A DNA stretch of 64,000 nt, from the NCBI RefSeq assembly GCF_036013975.1, contig NZ_CP107904.1, forward strand, positions 3,301,501-3,365,500, in the 5' to 3' direction. The notes under the pieces are model-generated. The model was not told the DNA's origin, made no database searches, and was given only the letters and a program-made list of their open reading frames with translations. Each line of letters begins with the position of its first letter. Positions within the stretch are counted from its first letter, which is position 1. The translations under genes and the position numbers were made by a program. Shown here piece after piece: positions 55,986 through 64,000 of this stretch. Origin of the DNA: Kitasatospora sp. NBC_00458. Its GTDB lineage: Bacteria > Actinomycetota > Actinomycetes > Streptomycetales > Streptomycetaceae.

Positions 55986-57068
55986 CTAGCCGGCGGCCCG
56001 GGCCAGCCCGAGCGCGTACGGCAGCCAGAACTCGCCCGCCCGGGGCTCGCCGCGCCCGCACTCGCCGTCGGACTCGCCGGGGTTCTTGATCCAGAGGTAG
56101 GCGTCGACGCCCGCCCGCCCGGTGTCGGCGGTGGGCGGCGCCCCGAGCGCGCGGCCGGGCGGGTTGCACCAGGCCTCGCCGCTCAGCGGGCCGTTGCCGT
56201 TGCGGCTGGTGTCGATGACGAAGGGCTTGCCGTCCAGCAGGGCGGAGAGCTGCCCGCCGTAGGTGGCGTTCCGGTCGGTGGTGTAGAAGTTGGAGACGTT
56301 CACCGCGAAGCCGTCCGCGGCCGCGACCCCGGACTTGCGGAGCGCCTCGGCCAGCGCGGAGGGGTCCTGCGCCCAGCCGGGGTTGCCCGCGTCCAGGTAG
56401 ACCCGGACCTGCGGGCGCTTCTTCAACTCCTGTACGGCGAAGGCGAGCAGGCCGTACCGCTCGGCGGCCGCGTCGCCCTTGACCCCGCAGGTGTCCAGGG
56501 TGTGGGCGACGGCGTCCGGCTCCAGGACCACCCACGCCCGGCGGTCGCCCAGCGCCTCGGCCAGGCCGGTGATCCAGGACCGGTACGCGGCGGCGTCGGC
56601 GGCGCCGCCCGCCGAGTAGAGGCCGCAGTCCCGGTGCGGGATGTTGTAGGCGACGAGGACCGGGGTGCGGTCCGCCTCGGCGGCGCGGCGGCTCACCTGT
56701 TCGGCGATGCCGCGGGCCGCCTGGTCGCCGAGCCACTGCGAGGAGGGTTGGGTGGCGATCCGGGCCAGGGCGTCGGCCTCCGCCGTGCGGCCCTGGCCGC
56801 GCAGGGCGGCCAGTTGGCGGGCCGCGGAGGTCTGGTCGGAGACGTAGAAGGTCTGTCCGGGGAGCTGCGGCAGCGAACCGGCGCCCCCGGCGGGCACGGG
56901 CGCGGCGGTCCGCCCCGTCGGCGCGGCACCGTTCGGACTCCCGCCCCCGGCCGGGTCCCGGTCGGTGCCGGCGCTCCCCCCGGTGCACCCCGCGACTCCC
57001 GTCACCAACCCCAGCACGGCCGCTCCCACGGCCAGCCGGAATCCCACTCTTCGCCCTGCTCGGCGCAC
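55986..57068 (-). CDS. GH6 endoglucanase-like lipoprotein (CslZ type)
   Basis: A 360-residue exported lipoprotein (lipobox with Cys at about residue 28, VAGCTG) of glycoside hydrolase family 6. NIPHRDCGLYSAGGA holds the Asp loop, VLEPDAVAHT the proton-donor region, and WIKNPGESDGECG the C-terminal loop. It should cut beta-1,4-glucans, probably trimming the CslA product. It is convergent with glxA, 110 bp away, rather than following it in the same direction as I recall for S. coelicolor cslZ. Confidence 0.92.
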   Translation of the reverse strand: MRRAGRRVGFRLAVGAAVLGLVTGVAGCTGGSAGTDRDPAGGGSPNGAAPTGRTAAPVPAGGAGSLPQLPGQTFYVSDQTSAARQLAALRGQGRTAEADALARIATQPSSQWLGDQAARGIAEQVSRRAAEADRTPVLVAYNIPHRDCGLYSAGGAADAAAYRSWITGLAEALGDRRAWVVLEPDAVAHTLDTCGVKGDAAAERYGLLAFAVQELKKRPQVRVYLDAGNPGWAQDPSALAEALRKSGVAAADGFAVNVSNFYTTDRNATYGGQLSALLDGKPFVIDTSRNGNGPLSGEAWCNPPGRALGAPPTADTGRAGVDAYLWIKNPGESDGECGRGEPRAGEFWLPYALGLARAAG

Positions 57069-57238
57069 GTACCGCCCCTCCCGGACCCGGTCAGGCGACC
57101 GGCTGCTCCCCAGCTTCGCACACCGGGTACCGGCCGCCGCTCACCAGCCGGTGAACGGCGGGCGTCCGGACGCGAGTGGACGGCGCGTCAGCCGTCGGGC
57201 GGGGCCGCCCGGGCGGAACTCCGAACGGCCCCGGCGGA

Positions 57239-57982
57239 TCAGCCCTGCTTGAGGTCCGGAACCCGCCAGTCGATCGGGTCGACGCCGAAGCCCTCCAGCG
57301 CCGTGTTGATCTGGGAGAACGGCCGGCTGCCGAAGAACAGCTTGGCGGAGAGCGGCGACGGGTGGGCGCCCTGGACCACCACGTGCTTCTCGGTGTCGAT
57401 CAGCGGCAGCTTCTTCTTGGCGTAGTTGCCCCAGAGCACGAAGACCACCGGCTCCTCGCGCGCGCTCACCGCCTTGATCACCGCGTCGGTGAACTTCTCC
57501 CAGCCCTTGGCCTTGTGGGAGTTGGCCTCGTGCGCGCGGACCGTGAGCACCGCGTTGAGCAGCAGCACGCCCTGCTCGGCCCAGTGCATCAGGTAGCCGT
57601 TGTCCGGCGCCGGGATACCGAGGTCGGCGTCCAGCTCCTTGAAGATGTTGCGCAGCGACGGGGGCGTCCTGGTGCCCGGCAGCACGGAGAAGCTCATGCC
57701 GTGGGCCTGGCCGTCGTCGTGGTACGGGTCCTGGCCGAGCACGAGCACCCGGACCTTGTCGTACGGCGTGGCCTCCAGCGCGGAGAACTCCTGCCCGCTC
57801 GGCGGGAAGACCTGGTGCTCCCCGCGCTCGGCCGCCACGAAGGCCGCCAGCTGGGCGAAGTACGGCTTCTCCGTCTCGGCACCGAGCACCGTGTGCCAGG
57901 ACTCGGGCAGTTCCAGCCCCGCGCCCGCGCCCGTCCCGGGCGTACCCGGCTCCGTCACGCCCGCCTCGACCGTGTCCGTCAC
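57239..57982 (-). CDS. ung: uracil-DNA glycosylase
   Basis: A 247-residue cytosolic repair enzyme removing uracil from DNA. The catalytic GQDPYHD is at 83-89 with Asp85, and HPSPLSA near 208-214 carries the active His. TPPSLRNIFKEL and GVLLLNAVLTVR are further family marks. The ATG at 57982 was chosen; the first 20 residues are an acidic/Gly-rich extension. Upstream lies the ltrA2 gene on the same strand with 149 bp between. Confidence 0.97.
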   Translation of the reverse strand: MTDTVEAGVTEPGTPGTGAGAGLELPESWHTVLGAETEKPYFAQLAAFVAAERGEHQVFPPSGQEFSALEATPYDKVRVLVLGQDPYHDDGQAHGMSFSVLPGTRTPPSLRNIFKELDADLGIPAPDNGYLMHWAEQGVLLLNAVLTVRAHEANSHKAKGWEKFTDAVIKAVSAREEPVVFVLWGNYAKKKLPLIDTEKHVVVQGAHPSPLSAKLFFGSRPFSQINTALEGFGVDPIDWRVPDLKQG

Positions 57983-58131
57983 GACATCTACCTCCCACCG
58001 GACGGCCGCTCACCGCCGCACCGCCCCGACCGCGGGCGCACTGCGGCCCTTGCACCGCACGCCCTCTTTCCACACCGAACGCTACACAGGCCCACTGACA
58101 GTCCGCTCCGTCGGCGGCGCACCGGCCCCGC

Positions 58132-59445
58132 TCACCCGGCCGGAGCCGCCGGGACGCCCGCGATGCCGGGGCCGGCACCGGGCCCGCCCGCGCCCGCGGA
58201 CACCTCCCGGGCCGTCCCGCCGGAGCCGTCGGAGCCGTCCGAGTCCCCGGGGCCGTCCGCGCCGTCCGAGCCCCCGGAGCCGTCCATTGCCGCCCTCGCC
58301 ACCCGGAAGTGCTCGACCACGTTCAGCGCCACCAGCACCACCGCCAGCACCACCAGCGCCGTGATCGCCGGCCACCGCACCATCAGCGGGGCCAGCGCCA
58401 GCACCACGGCGGCCGCCACGATCCGGGTGGTCGCCACCGCGCGGAACATCATCCACCGGGTGTACCCGAAGGTCAGCAGGTACAGCACGCAGCCCCCGTA
58501 GAGCAGGGCCACCGAGCCCGCGCCGAGCGCCTGCCGCGGGTCGGCCACCGTCTCCCCGAACCCGACCGCCACCGCGATCACCCCGGCCACCAGCGCCAGG
58601 TGCCCGTACTGGAAGACCCGCCGGATGACGTCCCGGCGCGACTCGGCGACCGTGACCGCGTGCCGCATGGCGTCCGCCGCGTGGACGAAGTACTGCCACC
58701 AGAGCCCGGCCGAGATGGTGAACGCGGCGGTGACGGCGACGAGTTCGGCCGCGTCGAGGGGCACCCCCGCCGCGGTGGCGCCGATCCCGACGATGGACTC
58801 GCCGAGCGCGACCAGCAGGAAGAGCGCGAACCGCTCCGGCATGTGGGCCGGGTGGTAGGACACCACGGCCAGCCGGCGGCGGAAGAGCACCGGCCCGGAC
58901 AGGTCGCAGAGCGCCGCGAGCGCCCAGAGCACCGTCCTCGGCCCCTCCGGCAGCAGCCCTCCGGCGAACACCAGCGGGCCGCTGACCAGGACGCCCACCC
59001 CGTACGGCCCTCGCCAGACGCCCGGGATGCGGATCAGCAGGAACAGCAGCACCACCCGGGCCGCCCAGTACCCGGCGCCGAGCAGCACTCCCCGGTTCCC
59101 GTAGGCGCCGGGCACGGCCAGCGCCATGACCAGGCCGGTCAGGCCGACGGTGAGGATGCCGAGCCGGTCGCGCGGATTGTCCACGTCCCGGATGTTGGCC
59201 TGGACCGTGGTGCCGACCCAGCACCAGTAGACCGGCACGAACACCACCAGGGCCCGGGCGACGCCGGCCCAGTCGTGGTGGTGGTGCAGCAGGCCGGAGA
59301 CCTGCGTGATGGCGAAGACGAAGACCAGGTCGAAGTAGAGCTCCGCCCAGGTGACCCGTTTCTCCTCCGCCTCCGCCGGCACCGCCCCCGCCGGCGCTTC
59401 CCCCGCCGACACCGCCCCCGCCGGCGCTTCCCCCGTGGTGCTCAT
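58132..59445 (-). CDS. LtrA-family membrane protein, copy 2
   Basis: A 437-residue membrane protein of the LtrA family. The signature in helix 1 reads ELYFDLVFVFAITQ, followed by WVGTTVQANIRDVDNPRDR, MPERFALFLLVALGES and LWWQYFVHAADAMRH. About eleven helices span 35-385. N- and C-terminal extensions are Ala/Gly/Asp-rich, the N-terminal one with GEAPAGAV repeats. It differs strongly from copy 1 at 26662. The ATG at 59445 was chosen. The function is unknown. Confidence 0.9.
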   Translation of the reverse strand: MSTTGEAPAGAVSAGEAPAGAVPAEAEEKRVTWAELYFDLVFVFAITQVSGLLHHHHDWAGVARALVVFVPVYWCWVGTTVQANIRDVDNPRDRLGILTVGLTGLVMALAVPGAYGNRGVLLGAGYWAARVVLLFLLIRIPGVWRGPYGVGVLVSGPLVFAGGLLPEGPRTVLWALAALCDLSGPVLFRRRLAVVSYHPAHMPERFALFLLVALGESIVGIGATAAGVPLDAAELVAVTAAFTISAGLWWQYFVHAADAMRHAVTVAESRRDVIRRVFQYGHLALVAGVIAVAVGFGETVADPRQALGAGSVALLYGGCVLYLLTFGYTRWMMFRAVATTRIVAAAVVLALAPLMVRWPAITALVVLAVVLVALNVVEHFRVARAAMDGSGGSDGADGPGDSDGSDGSGGTAREVSAGAGGPGAGPGIAGVPAAPAG

Positions 59446-59532
59446 CCCGTCCCCCTCCTCGGCACATGGCGAGCGGGCCCCGCCGTCCGACCGTCGGCCG
59501 GGGCGGCGGGGCCCGCAACAGCAGTGCCGAGG

Positions 59533-60312
59533 CTAGACCAGCTCGACGAGGTCCGCGATGGAGTTGAACACCCGGGTCGGCCGGTACGGGAAACGCTCCA
59601 CGTCGGCGGCGGCGGTGAGGCCGGTGAGCACCAGGATGGTCTCCATGCCTGCCTCCATGCCGGCCACGATGTCGGTGTCCATCCGGTCGCCGATCATGAC
59701 GGCGGTCTCCGAGTGGGCGCCGGCCGTGTTGAGCGCCTCGCGCATCATCAGCGGGTTGGGCTTGCCGACGAAGTACGGCTCGACGCCGGTCGCCTTGGTG
59801 ATCAGGGCGGCGACCGAACCGGTGGCGGGGAGCACGCCCTCGGTGGACGGGCCGGTCTCGTCCGGGTTGGTGCAGATGAACCGGGCGCCCTGGTTGATCA
59901 GGCGGATCGCCTTGGTGAGCGCCTCGAAGCTGTAGGTACGGGTCTCGCCGAGGACGACGTAGTCCGGGTTGTTGTCGGTCAGCACGTAGCCGGCCTGGTA
60001 GAGCGCGGTGGTCAGGCCGGCCTCGCCGATCACGTAGGCGGTGCCGTTCGGACGCTGGCCCTTCAGGAAGCTGGCGGTGGCCAGGGCCGAGGTCCAGATG
60101 CACTCCTCCGGCACCTCCAGGCCCATCCCGGCCAGGCGGGCGCTGAGGTCGCGCGGGGTGTAGATGGAGTTGTTGGTGAGGACCAGGAACGGCTTGCCGG
60201 ACTCCCGCAGCCGGCGCAGGAACTCCTCCGCGCCGGGGATCGGCGTGCCCTCGTGGATGAGGACGCCGTCCATGTCGGTCAGCCAGGACTCGATGGGCTT
60301 GCGGTCTGCCAC
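59533..60312 (-). CDS. HAD-IIA family phosphatase (NagD-like)
   Basis: A 259-residue cytosolic phosphohydrolase. The nucleophile motif WLTDMDGVL has Asp13 and Asp15. [25 protein letters not shown] and the C-terminal [17 protein letters not shown] complete the HAD-IIA pattern with its large cap domain. GTG 60312 has GGGAG with an 8-nt spacer. The substrate might be a nucleotide or sugar phosphate; this cannot be told from sequence. Confidence 0.93.
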   Translation of the reverse strand: MADRKPIESWLTDMDGVLIHEGTPIPGAEEFLRRLRESGKPFLVLTNNSIYTPRDLSARLAGMGLEVPEECIWTSALATASFLKGQRPNGTAYVIGEAGLTTALYQAGYVLTDNNPDYVVLGETRTYSFEALTKAIRLINQGARFICTNPDETGPSTEGVLPATGSVAALITKATGVEPYFVGKPNPLMMREALNTAGAHSETAVMIGDRMDTDIVAGMEAGMETILVLTGLTAAADVERFPYRPTRVFNSIADLVELV

Positions 60313-60901
60313 GTGCGTGTCTCCCGAAGTCTTGCCATGTAGTGCGATGGTCGTACGAAACTGCGGCGCACCGCCGTCACCGTTGCGCCTCCCACCGGCC
60401 GGACCCTCCTCGGGACACCGGACCGCCGGGGGTACTGCTGGCTGCCCCAACGGGGCACAGCCTAATCCGCACACCTGGCCTACGGCAGCACGTCCCGCCC
60501 AGCGGACGGGCACCGGGGCCCGCGGCGGGCCGAGCGGCAGTCCGCGCGGTGGGGCGGACGGCGGGCCGGACGACGGGACGCCCCGCGGACCCGGCCCCGC
60601 GGTCCGCCCCGCCTCAACGGGTCCTTAACCCACCCCTAACCGCAGTGATGCCCCCTCAGCAGAACGGCCCGGCCCGGTTAGCGTGAACGGCACGCCGGAC
60701 AGGGACGGCCCCGACGGGCCACCCCCGGCACCCCGGTGGCTGCCGCCGCCGCGCCCCCCACCGCGGCGGCGGCAGCGGCCGTCGCGCACGGCCCTCCCGG
60801 GCGCCCTCCCTCCCCGGGCGCCCTCCCTCCCCGGGCGCCCAGGAGGGTTCCCCGGCGCCGGAACCGGGGCCGACCGGGCACCCCGTGGTTGAGTAGGGCG
60901 C
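60313..60901. other. 589-bp gap between HAD and Gfo/Idh genes
   Basis: Divergent gap. A tandem repeat of CGGGCGCCCTCCCTCCC (17 bp, 2.5 copies, 60798-60840) lies about 60 bp before the oxidoreductase start. No protein gene or operator was recognised; promoters for both genes must lie here. Confidence 0.5.
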
Positions 60902-62002
60902 ATGACCCCCTCCACGCGCCCCGCCTCCCGGAATGCCGACCCCGCACACCCGTTCCGCGTGGGCCTGATCGGCTACGGCCTGGCCGGCTCCGCCTTCCAC
61001 GCCCCGCTGATCGCCACCACCCCCGGGCTCCGACTGGACGCGGTGGTCACCGCCAACCCCGACCGCCGCGCCCAGCTGCACAGCGAGCACCCCGACGCCC
61101 GCGCCGTCGACACCCCCGAGCAGCTGCTCGCCGACCCGGACGCGCTCGACCTGGTCGTCATCGCCTCCCCCAACCGCACCCACGTCCCGCTCGCCCGCGC
61201 CGCCCTCACCGCCGGACTGGCCACCGTGGTCGACAAGCCGCTCGCCGCCACCGCCGCCGAGGCGCTGGAACTCTGCGAGCTGGCCGAGTCGCACGGCACC
61301 CTGCTCACCGTCTTCCAGAACCGCCGCTGGGACGGCGACTTCCTCACCGCCGCCCGCCTGGTCCGGGAGGGCGCGCTCGGCCGGGTCCACCGCTTCGAGT
61401 CCCGGTTCGAGCGGTTCCGGCCCAAGCCCAAGGCCGGGTGGCGCGAGCTGGCCGACCCGGCCGAGGCCGGCGGCACCCTCTACGACCTGGGCAGCCACCT
61501 GGTCGACCAGGCGCTCGCCCTGTTCGGGCCGGTCGAGACGGTGTACGCGGAGATCGACGTCCGCCGGGACGGCGCGGTCGTCGACGACGACGCCTTCCTC
61601 GCCCTCACCCACGCCGGCGGCACCCGCTCGCACCTGTGGACCAGCGCCGTCACCCCGCTCGCCGGCCCCCGCCTGCGGGTGCTCGGCGACGCCGCCGGCT
61701 ACGTCAAGTCGGGCATGGACCCGCAGGAGGCCGACCTCCGCGACGGCCGCCGCCCCGACGGCACCGCCCCCTGGGGAGCCGACGCCCCGGCCCGCTACGG
61801 CACCCTCGGCACCGACGGGTCCACCGCAGCGCTGCCCACCGACCCCGGCGACTACCCCGCCTTCTACGCGGGCGTCGCCGCCGCCCTGGCCGACCCCGGC
61901 ACCCCGCCGCCGGTCGACCCGCGCGACGCCGTCGCCGTCCTCACCGTCCTGGAGGCCGCCCGCGCCTCCGCCGCCACCGGTACGACCGTCCGGCTGGACT
62001 GA
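60902..62002 (+). CDS. Gfo/Idh/MocA-family oxidoreductase
   Basis: A 366-residue cytosolic NAD(P)-dependent dehydrogenase, probably acting on a sugar or inositol. The Rossmann motif GLIGYGLAGSAFHAPLI lies at about 20-36. The conserved EKP-like strand reads VVDKPLAAT, and the C-terminal domain carries LYDLGSHLVDQAL with the catalytic His. The ATG at 60902 was chosen. No sugar transporter is adjacent, so the pathway is unknown. It may be transcribed with the small frame at 62075. Confidence 0.92.
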   Translation: MTPSTRPASRNADPAHPFRVGLIGYGLAGSAFHAPLIATTPGLRLDAVVTANPDRRAQLHSEHPDARAVDTPEQLLADPDALDLVVIASPNRTHVPLARAALTAGLATVVDKPLAATAAEALELCELAESHGTLLTVFQNRRWDGDFLTAARLVREGALGRVHRFESRFERFRPKPKAGWRELADPAEAGGTLYDLGSHLVDQALALFGPVETVYAEIDVRRDGAVVDDDAFLALTHAGGTRSHLWTSAVTPLAGPRLRVLGDAAGYVKSGMDPQEADLRDGRRPDGTAPWGADAPARYGTLGTDGSTAALPTDPGDYPAFYAGVAAALADPGTPPPVDPRDAVAVLTVLEAARASAATGTTVRLD

Positions 62003-62074
62003 AATCTCCTGAACTCCCCCCGCGCGGGCGGCCGTTCCTTCCCAACCCCGGCTCCGGACTCCTACCGTGACAGG

Positions 62075-62272
62075 ATGGCAGCGTCGGTATGGGGAGAGGA
62101 ACCGGGCGCCCGCGCGGAACGCCTGCGGCGGGAACGGGCCTGGACGGCGGAGTTCGAGAGGCACGCCCGCGAGGCGATCGAGGAGCAGGACCGCCGGTCC
62201 CGCGCCTCGGCGACCGCGTCCGCACGGGCCGGGGCCGCCGCCGTACCGGAGCCCGGGCTCAGATCCCGATGA
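62075..62272 (+). CDS. possible small helical protein
   Basis: A 65-residue frame (MAASVWGEEPGARAERLRRE) with a highly charged helical middle and an Ala/Arg tail. The ATG has a weak GACAGG upstream. Its end overlaps the PIN-domain gene stop by 14 bp. Coding is plausible but not proven. Confidence 0.35.
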   Translation: MAASVWGEEPGARAERLRRERAWTAEFERHAREAIEEQDRRSRASATASARAGAAAVPEPGLRSR

Positions 62273-62681
62273 CCTCGACCGCCGAACCCAGCCCCTTGAA
62301 GTCCGCCAGGTTGCGCGTGTACAGCGGCAGGCCGTGGGCGGAGGCGACCGCGGCGATCATCAGGTCGATCCGGCGCGGACGCGGCTGGCGCCCGGCGGCG
62401 ATGGTCAGGGTGACCAGCGTCCCGTACCGGGCGGCGGCCGCCGCGTCGAACGGCAGCGGGTCGAAGTCCGCCATCGCCGCGCCCAGCACCTCCAGCCGCG
62501 CCGCCCGGCTGACCGGGTCCCGGGCCATCGAGACGCCCTGCTGCAGCTCGGCGAACGTGATCGCGGTCAGCTCCGGCACGGCGGGCAGGTCGGCCGGACC
62601 GAGCAGGGCCAGGTCGATGTAGACACAGGTGTCCAGCACCCCGGCCGGCCGTCGCCGGGGCGCCCGCCGCCGCTCAGCCAC
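62259..62681 (-). CDS. PIN-domain toxin (VapC-like)
   Basis: A 140-residue putative RNase toxin. The PIN acidic set is present: Asp in LDTCVYIDL, Glu in TFAELQQG, Asp in RRIDLMIAAVA, and the last position as TRNLADF. The basic start (MAERRRAPRRRP) precedes the fold. It overlaps the antitoxin gene by 8 bp on the same strand, the usual toxin-antitoxin order (antitoxin first). RNA target unknown. Confidence 0.9.
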   Translation of the reverse strand: MAERRRAPRRRPAGVLDTCVYIDLALLGPADLPAVPELTAITFAELQQGVSMARDPVSRAARLEVLGAAMADFDPLPFDAAAAARYGTLVTLTIAAGRQPRPRRIDLMIAAVASAHGLPLYTRNLADFKGLGSAVEVIGI

Positions 62682-62958
62682 GCCGCCGCTCGAACGGGTC
62701 GCCGTCCTCGTCGCCGACCAGTTCCTCGGGACCGAAGTACTCCTCGGCCTCCTTGCGCATCTGCTGGTAGTCCACCCGCGGCAGCTTCACGTGCCGCGCG
62801 ACCAGCTCCTCCGCCGTGAGCCGCCGCCGGCCCGACACCGGCCGCAGCTCGGCGACCTCGACCCCGTTCCTGGTGATGTGGAAGGTCTCCCCCGCCTCCA
62901 CCGCGTCCATCACCGCGGCGGAGTTGTTCCGGAACTCCCGCTGGGTAATCGTCTTCAT
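62674..62958 (-). CDS. Phd/YefM-family antitoxin
   Basis: A 94-residue partner of the PIN toxin. The N-terminal domain MKTITQREFRNNSAAVMDAVEAGETF is typical of Phd/YefM DNA-binding antitoxins, and the C-terminal YFGPEELVGDEDGDPF is the acidic toxin-binding tail. The ATG at 62958 has GGAAGG upstream; a longer start to 62985 is unlikely. It probably represses its own operon. Confidence 0.92.
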   Translation of the reverse strand: MKTITQREFRNNSAAVMDAVEAGETFHITRNGVEVAELRPVSGRRRLTAEELVARHVKLPRVDYQQMRKEAEEYFGPEELVGDEDGDPFERRRG

Positions 62959-63114
62959 GCCTTCCAAGGTAGCCCCGCGTAGCACCGGCGGCTACACCCC
63001 TGCACCGACCCTTCCGGGCCTTCCGGAACTCCCCGGGCGGTACCGGGACCGCTTCGGGGAGTCGGCCGTATGCTTGGCCGGAGCACTGGTCGGGGACACA
63101 GGGAGGAGCAAGCC

Positions 63115-63411
63115 GTGGCACTGGTCGCGATGCTGCTCGGGGTGTTCCGGGTGCTGAACGGGGAGTGGCTCGTCGAGGGCGGCGGGTCGCTGGCCTCGGT
63201 GGCGGCCGCTGCCGCCGTGGTGCTGGTGGCCGGGGCGGTCGCGGGGGCGCTGGTCGTCGCGCGGCTGCTGGGGGCGCGGGCGCCCGCCGCCGTCAGGGAC
63301 GGGGCGCTGCGCAAGCGCGCGTTCCGCACGGCCTTCCTTCCGCAGCGTGATCCGGACGCCCGGGGCCGGCGGCGCCCGAGGGCGCCGGGCGCGGCCCCGG
63401 CGGCCGCGTAA
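63115..63411 (+). CDS. DUF6412-type small membrane protein
   Basis: A 98-residue protein with one or two hydrophobic segments (VAAAAAVVLVAGAVAGALVVARLL) and a basic tail with RTAFLPQRDPDARGRRRPRAPG. GTG 63115 has GGGAGGAG 6 nt upstream. This family, as I recall, lies before a YidC/Oxa1-type gene in streptomycetes, as here, 186 bp upstream. Function unknown. Confidence 0.85.
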   Translation: MALVAMLLGVFRVLNGEWLVEGGGSLASVAAAAAVVLVAGAVAGALVVARLLGARAPAAVRDGALRKRAFRTAFLPQRDPDARGRRRPRAPGAAPAAA

Positions 63412-63597
63412 CCCCCGCTCCACAGCAGGGCCGTCGACGCGGCCGTCCTCCGCCGACCACTCTTTCCGCGCGCAGAGCGCCGCACGCCGCACGCACCTGC
63501 CCGGACACCCGCCACCGACACCGGTGGCGCCGCGTGTCCCGGGTGCCGGGTGCCGGCTGCCGCCGCGCGCCGAGACCCCCGGAGGGCTCGCTCCACC

Positions 63598-64000
63598 ATG
63601 TCCGTCTTCGCACTGCTCGACCCGGCCGTCGGCCTGGCCCACGATGTCGTCGCCGTACTGGCCCAGGTCGTACCGACGGCGCTCGCGATCGTCCTGTTCA
63701 CCGTCTGCGTCCGGCTGGCGCTGCACCCGCTGGCCCGGGCGGCCGCGCGGGGTGAGAAGACCCGCACCCGGCTGGCGCCGCAGGTCGCCGAGCTGAACCG
63801 GAAGCACAAGGACCGGCCGGAGAAGCTCCGGGAGGCGCTCGCCGAGCTGTACGCGAAGGAGAAGTCCTCGCCCCTCGCGGGCTGCCTGCCGATGCTGGTG
63901 CAGATCCCGTTCTTCTCGGTGATGTACCGGCTGTTCACGACGCCGAACGACCTGCTCGGCCACACCCTGTTCGGCGTCCCGCTCGGTCTGCACGCGGGGA
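63598..64000 (+). CDS. YidC/Oxa1-family membrane insertase, N-terminal part
   Basis: The first 134 codons of a gene that runs off the window. MSVFALLDPAVGLAHDVVAVLAQ is followed by a membrane helix and the charged hairpin region PQVAELNRKHKDRPEKLREAL. SSPLAGCLPMLVQIPFFSVMYRLF corresponds to the conserved second core helix of Oxa1-type insertases. The ATG at 63598 has GGAGGG 11 nt upstream. It should help insert membrane proteins and follows the DUF6412 gene. Confidence 0.92.
   Translation, partial: MSVFALLDPAVGLAHDVVAVLAQVVPTALAIVLFTVCVRLALHPLARAAARGEKTRTRLAPQVAELNRKHKDRPEKLREALAELYAKEKSSPLAGCLPMLVQIPFFSVMYRLFTTPNDLLGHTLFGVPLGLHAG

Overview
The window is a very G+C-rich, gene-dense chromosomal segment with strong G/C preference at third codon positions. 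The gene content points to a streptomycete (Streptomyces or Kitasatospora): a snapalysin gene with its LysR activator, a tricorn-type protease, a chitinase behind DasR-type operators, an XRE/DUF397 pair, a CslA/GlxA glycan locus and twin-arginine-type secreted enzymes. No insertion sequence, prophage, CRISPR array or antibiotic-type biosynthetic cluster is visible. It reads as ordinary chromosome broken by small accessory patches.

Layout. 1-6 kb: the tail of an unknown gene, a primase/polymerase-like small protein, the first tRNA-Lys, pgi, a CPA1 Na+/H+ antiporter and a quinone-oxidoreductase-like enzyme. 6-12 kb: the second tRNA-Lys, a divergent porphobilinogen deaminase paired with a DUF2306 membrane protein, a NarL-type two-component system, and an MFS exporter divergent from a MerR regulator with a shared palindrome. 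12-17 kb: the chitinase with two DasR-like boxes and a giant tricorn protease. 17-20.4 kb: small hypothetical genes and an A+T-richer XRE/DUF397 module. 20.4-28 kb: phospholipase C, a lipoprotein-like gene without its signal peptide, a pentapeptide-repeat protein, snapalysin with a decayed second copy of its start region, its LysR activator, and LtrA.

28.5-35 kb: a peptide ABC importer. The binding protein is divergent from two permeases and a fused double ATPase whose reading frame is broken at a run of seven C. 35-41 kb: the third and fourth tRNA-Lys, a GPP34 protein, a hydrolase/DUF998 pair and a class A penicillin-binding protein. 41-49 kb: an EamA transporter, signal peptidase I, chorismate mutase, an OsmC peroxidase, a PAS-GGDEF-EAL protein, a luciferase-like monooxygenase and a DedA protein. 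49-57 kb: the envelope glycan locus (deacetylase-like lipoprotein, CslA, GlxA, convergent GH6 lipoprotein). 57-64 kb: ung, a second LtrA, a HAD phosphatase, a Gfo/Idh/MocA oxidoreductase, a Phd/PIN toxin-antitoxin pair, DUF6412 and the start of a YidC/Oxa1 insertase.

Main points for follow-up: four identical tRNA-Lys(CTT) genes in 38 kb, all on the same strand with duplicated flanks; the poly-C frameshift in the peptide transporter ATPase; the relic snapalysin start; the DasR-type operator pair; the lower-GC XRE/DUF397 module with its divergent small genes; and the deacetylase-CslA-GlxA-GH6 locus lying near a c-di-GMP enzyme.
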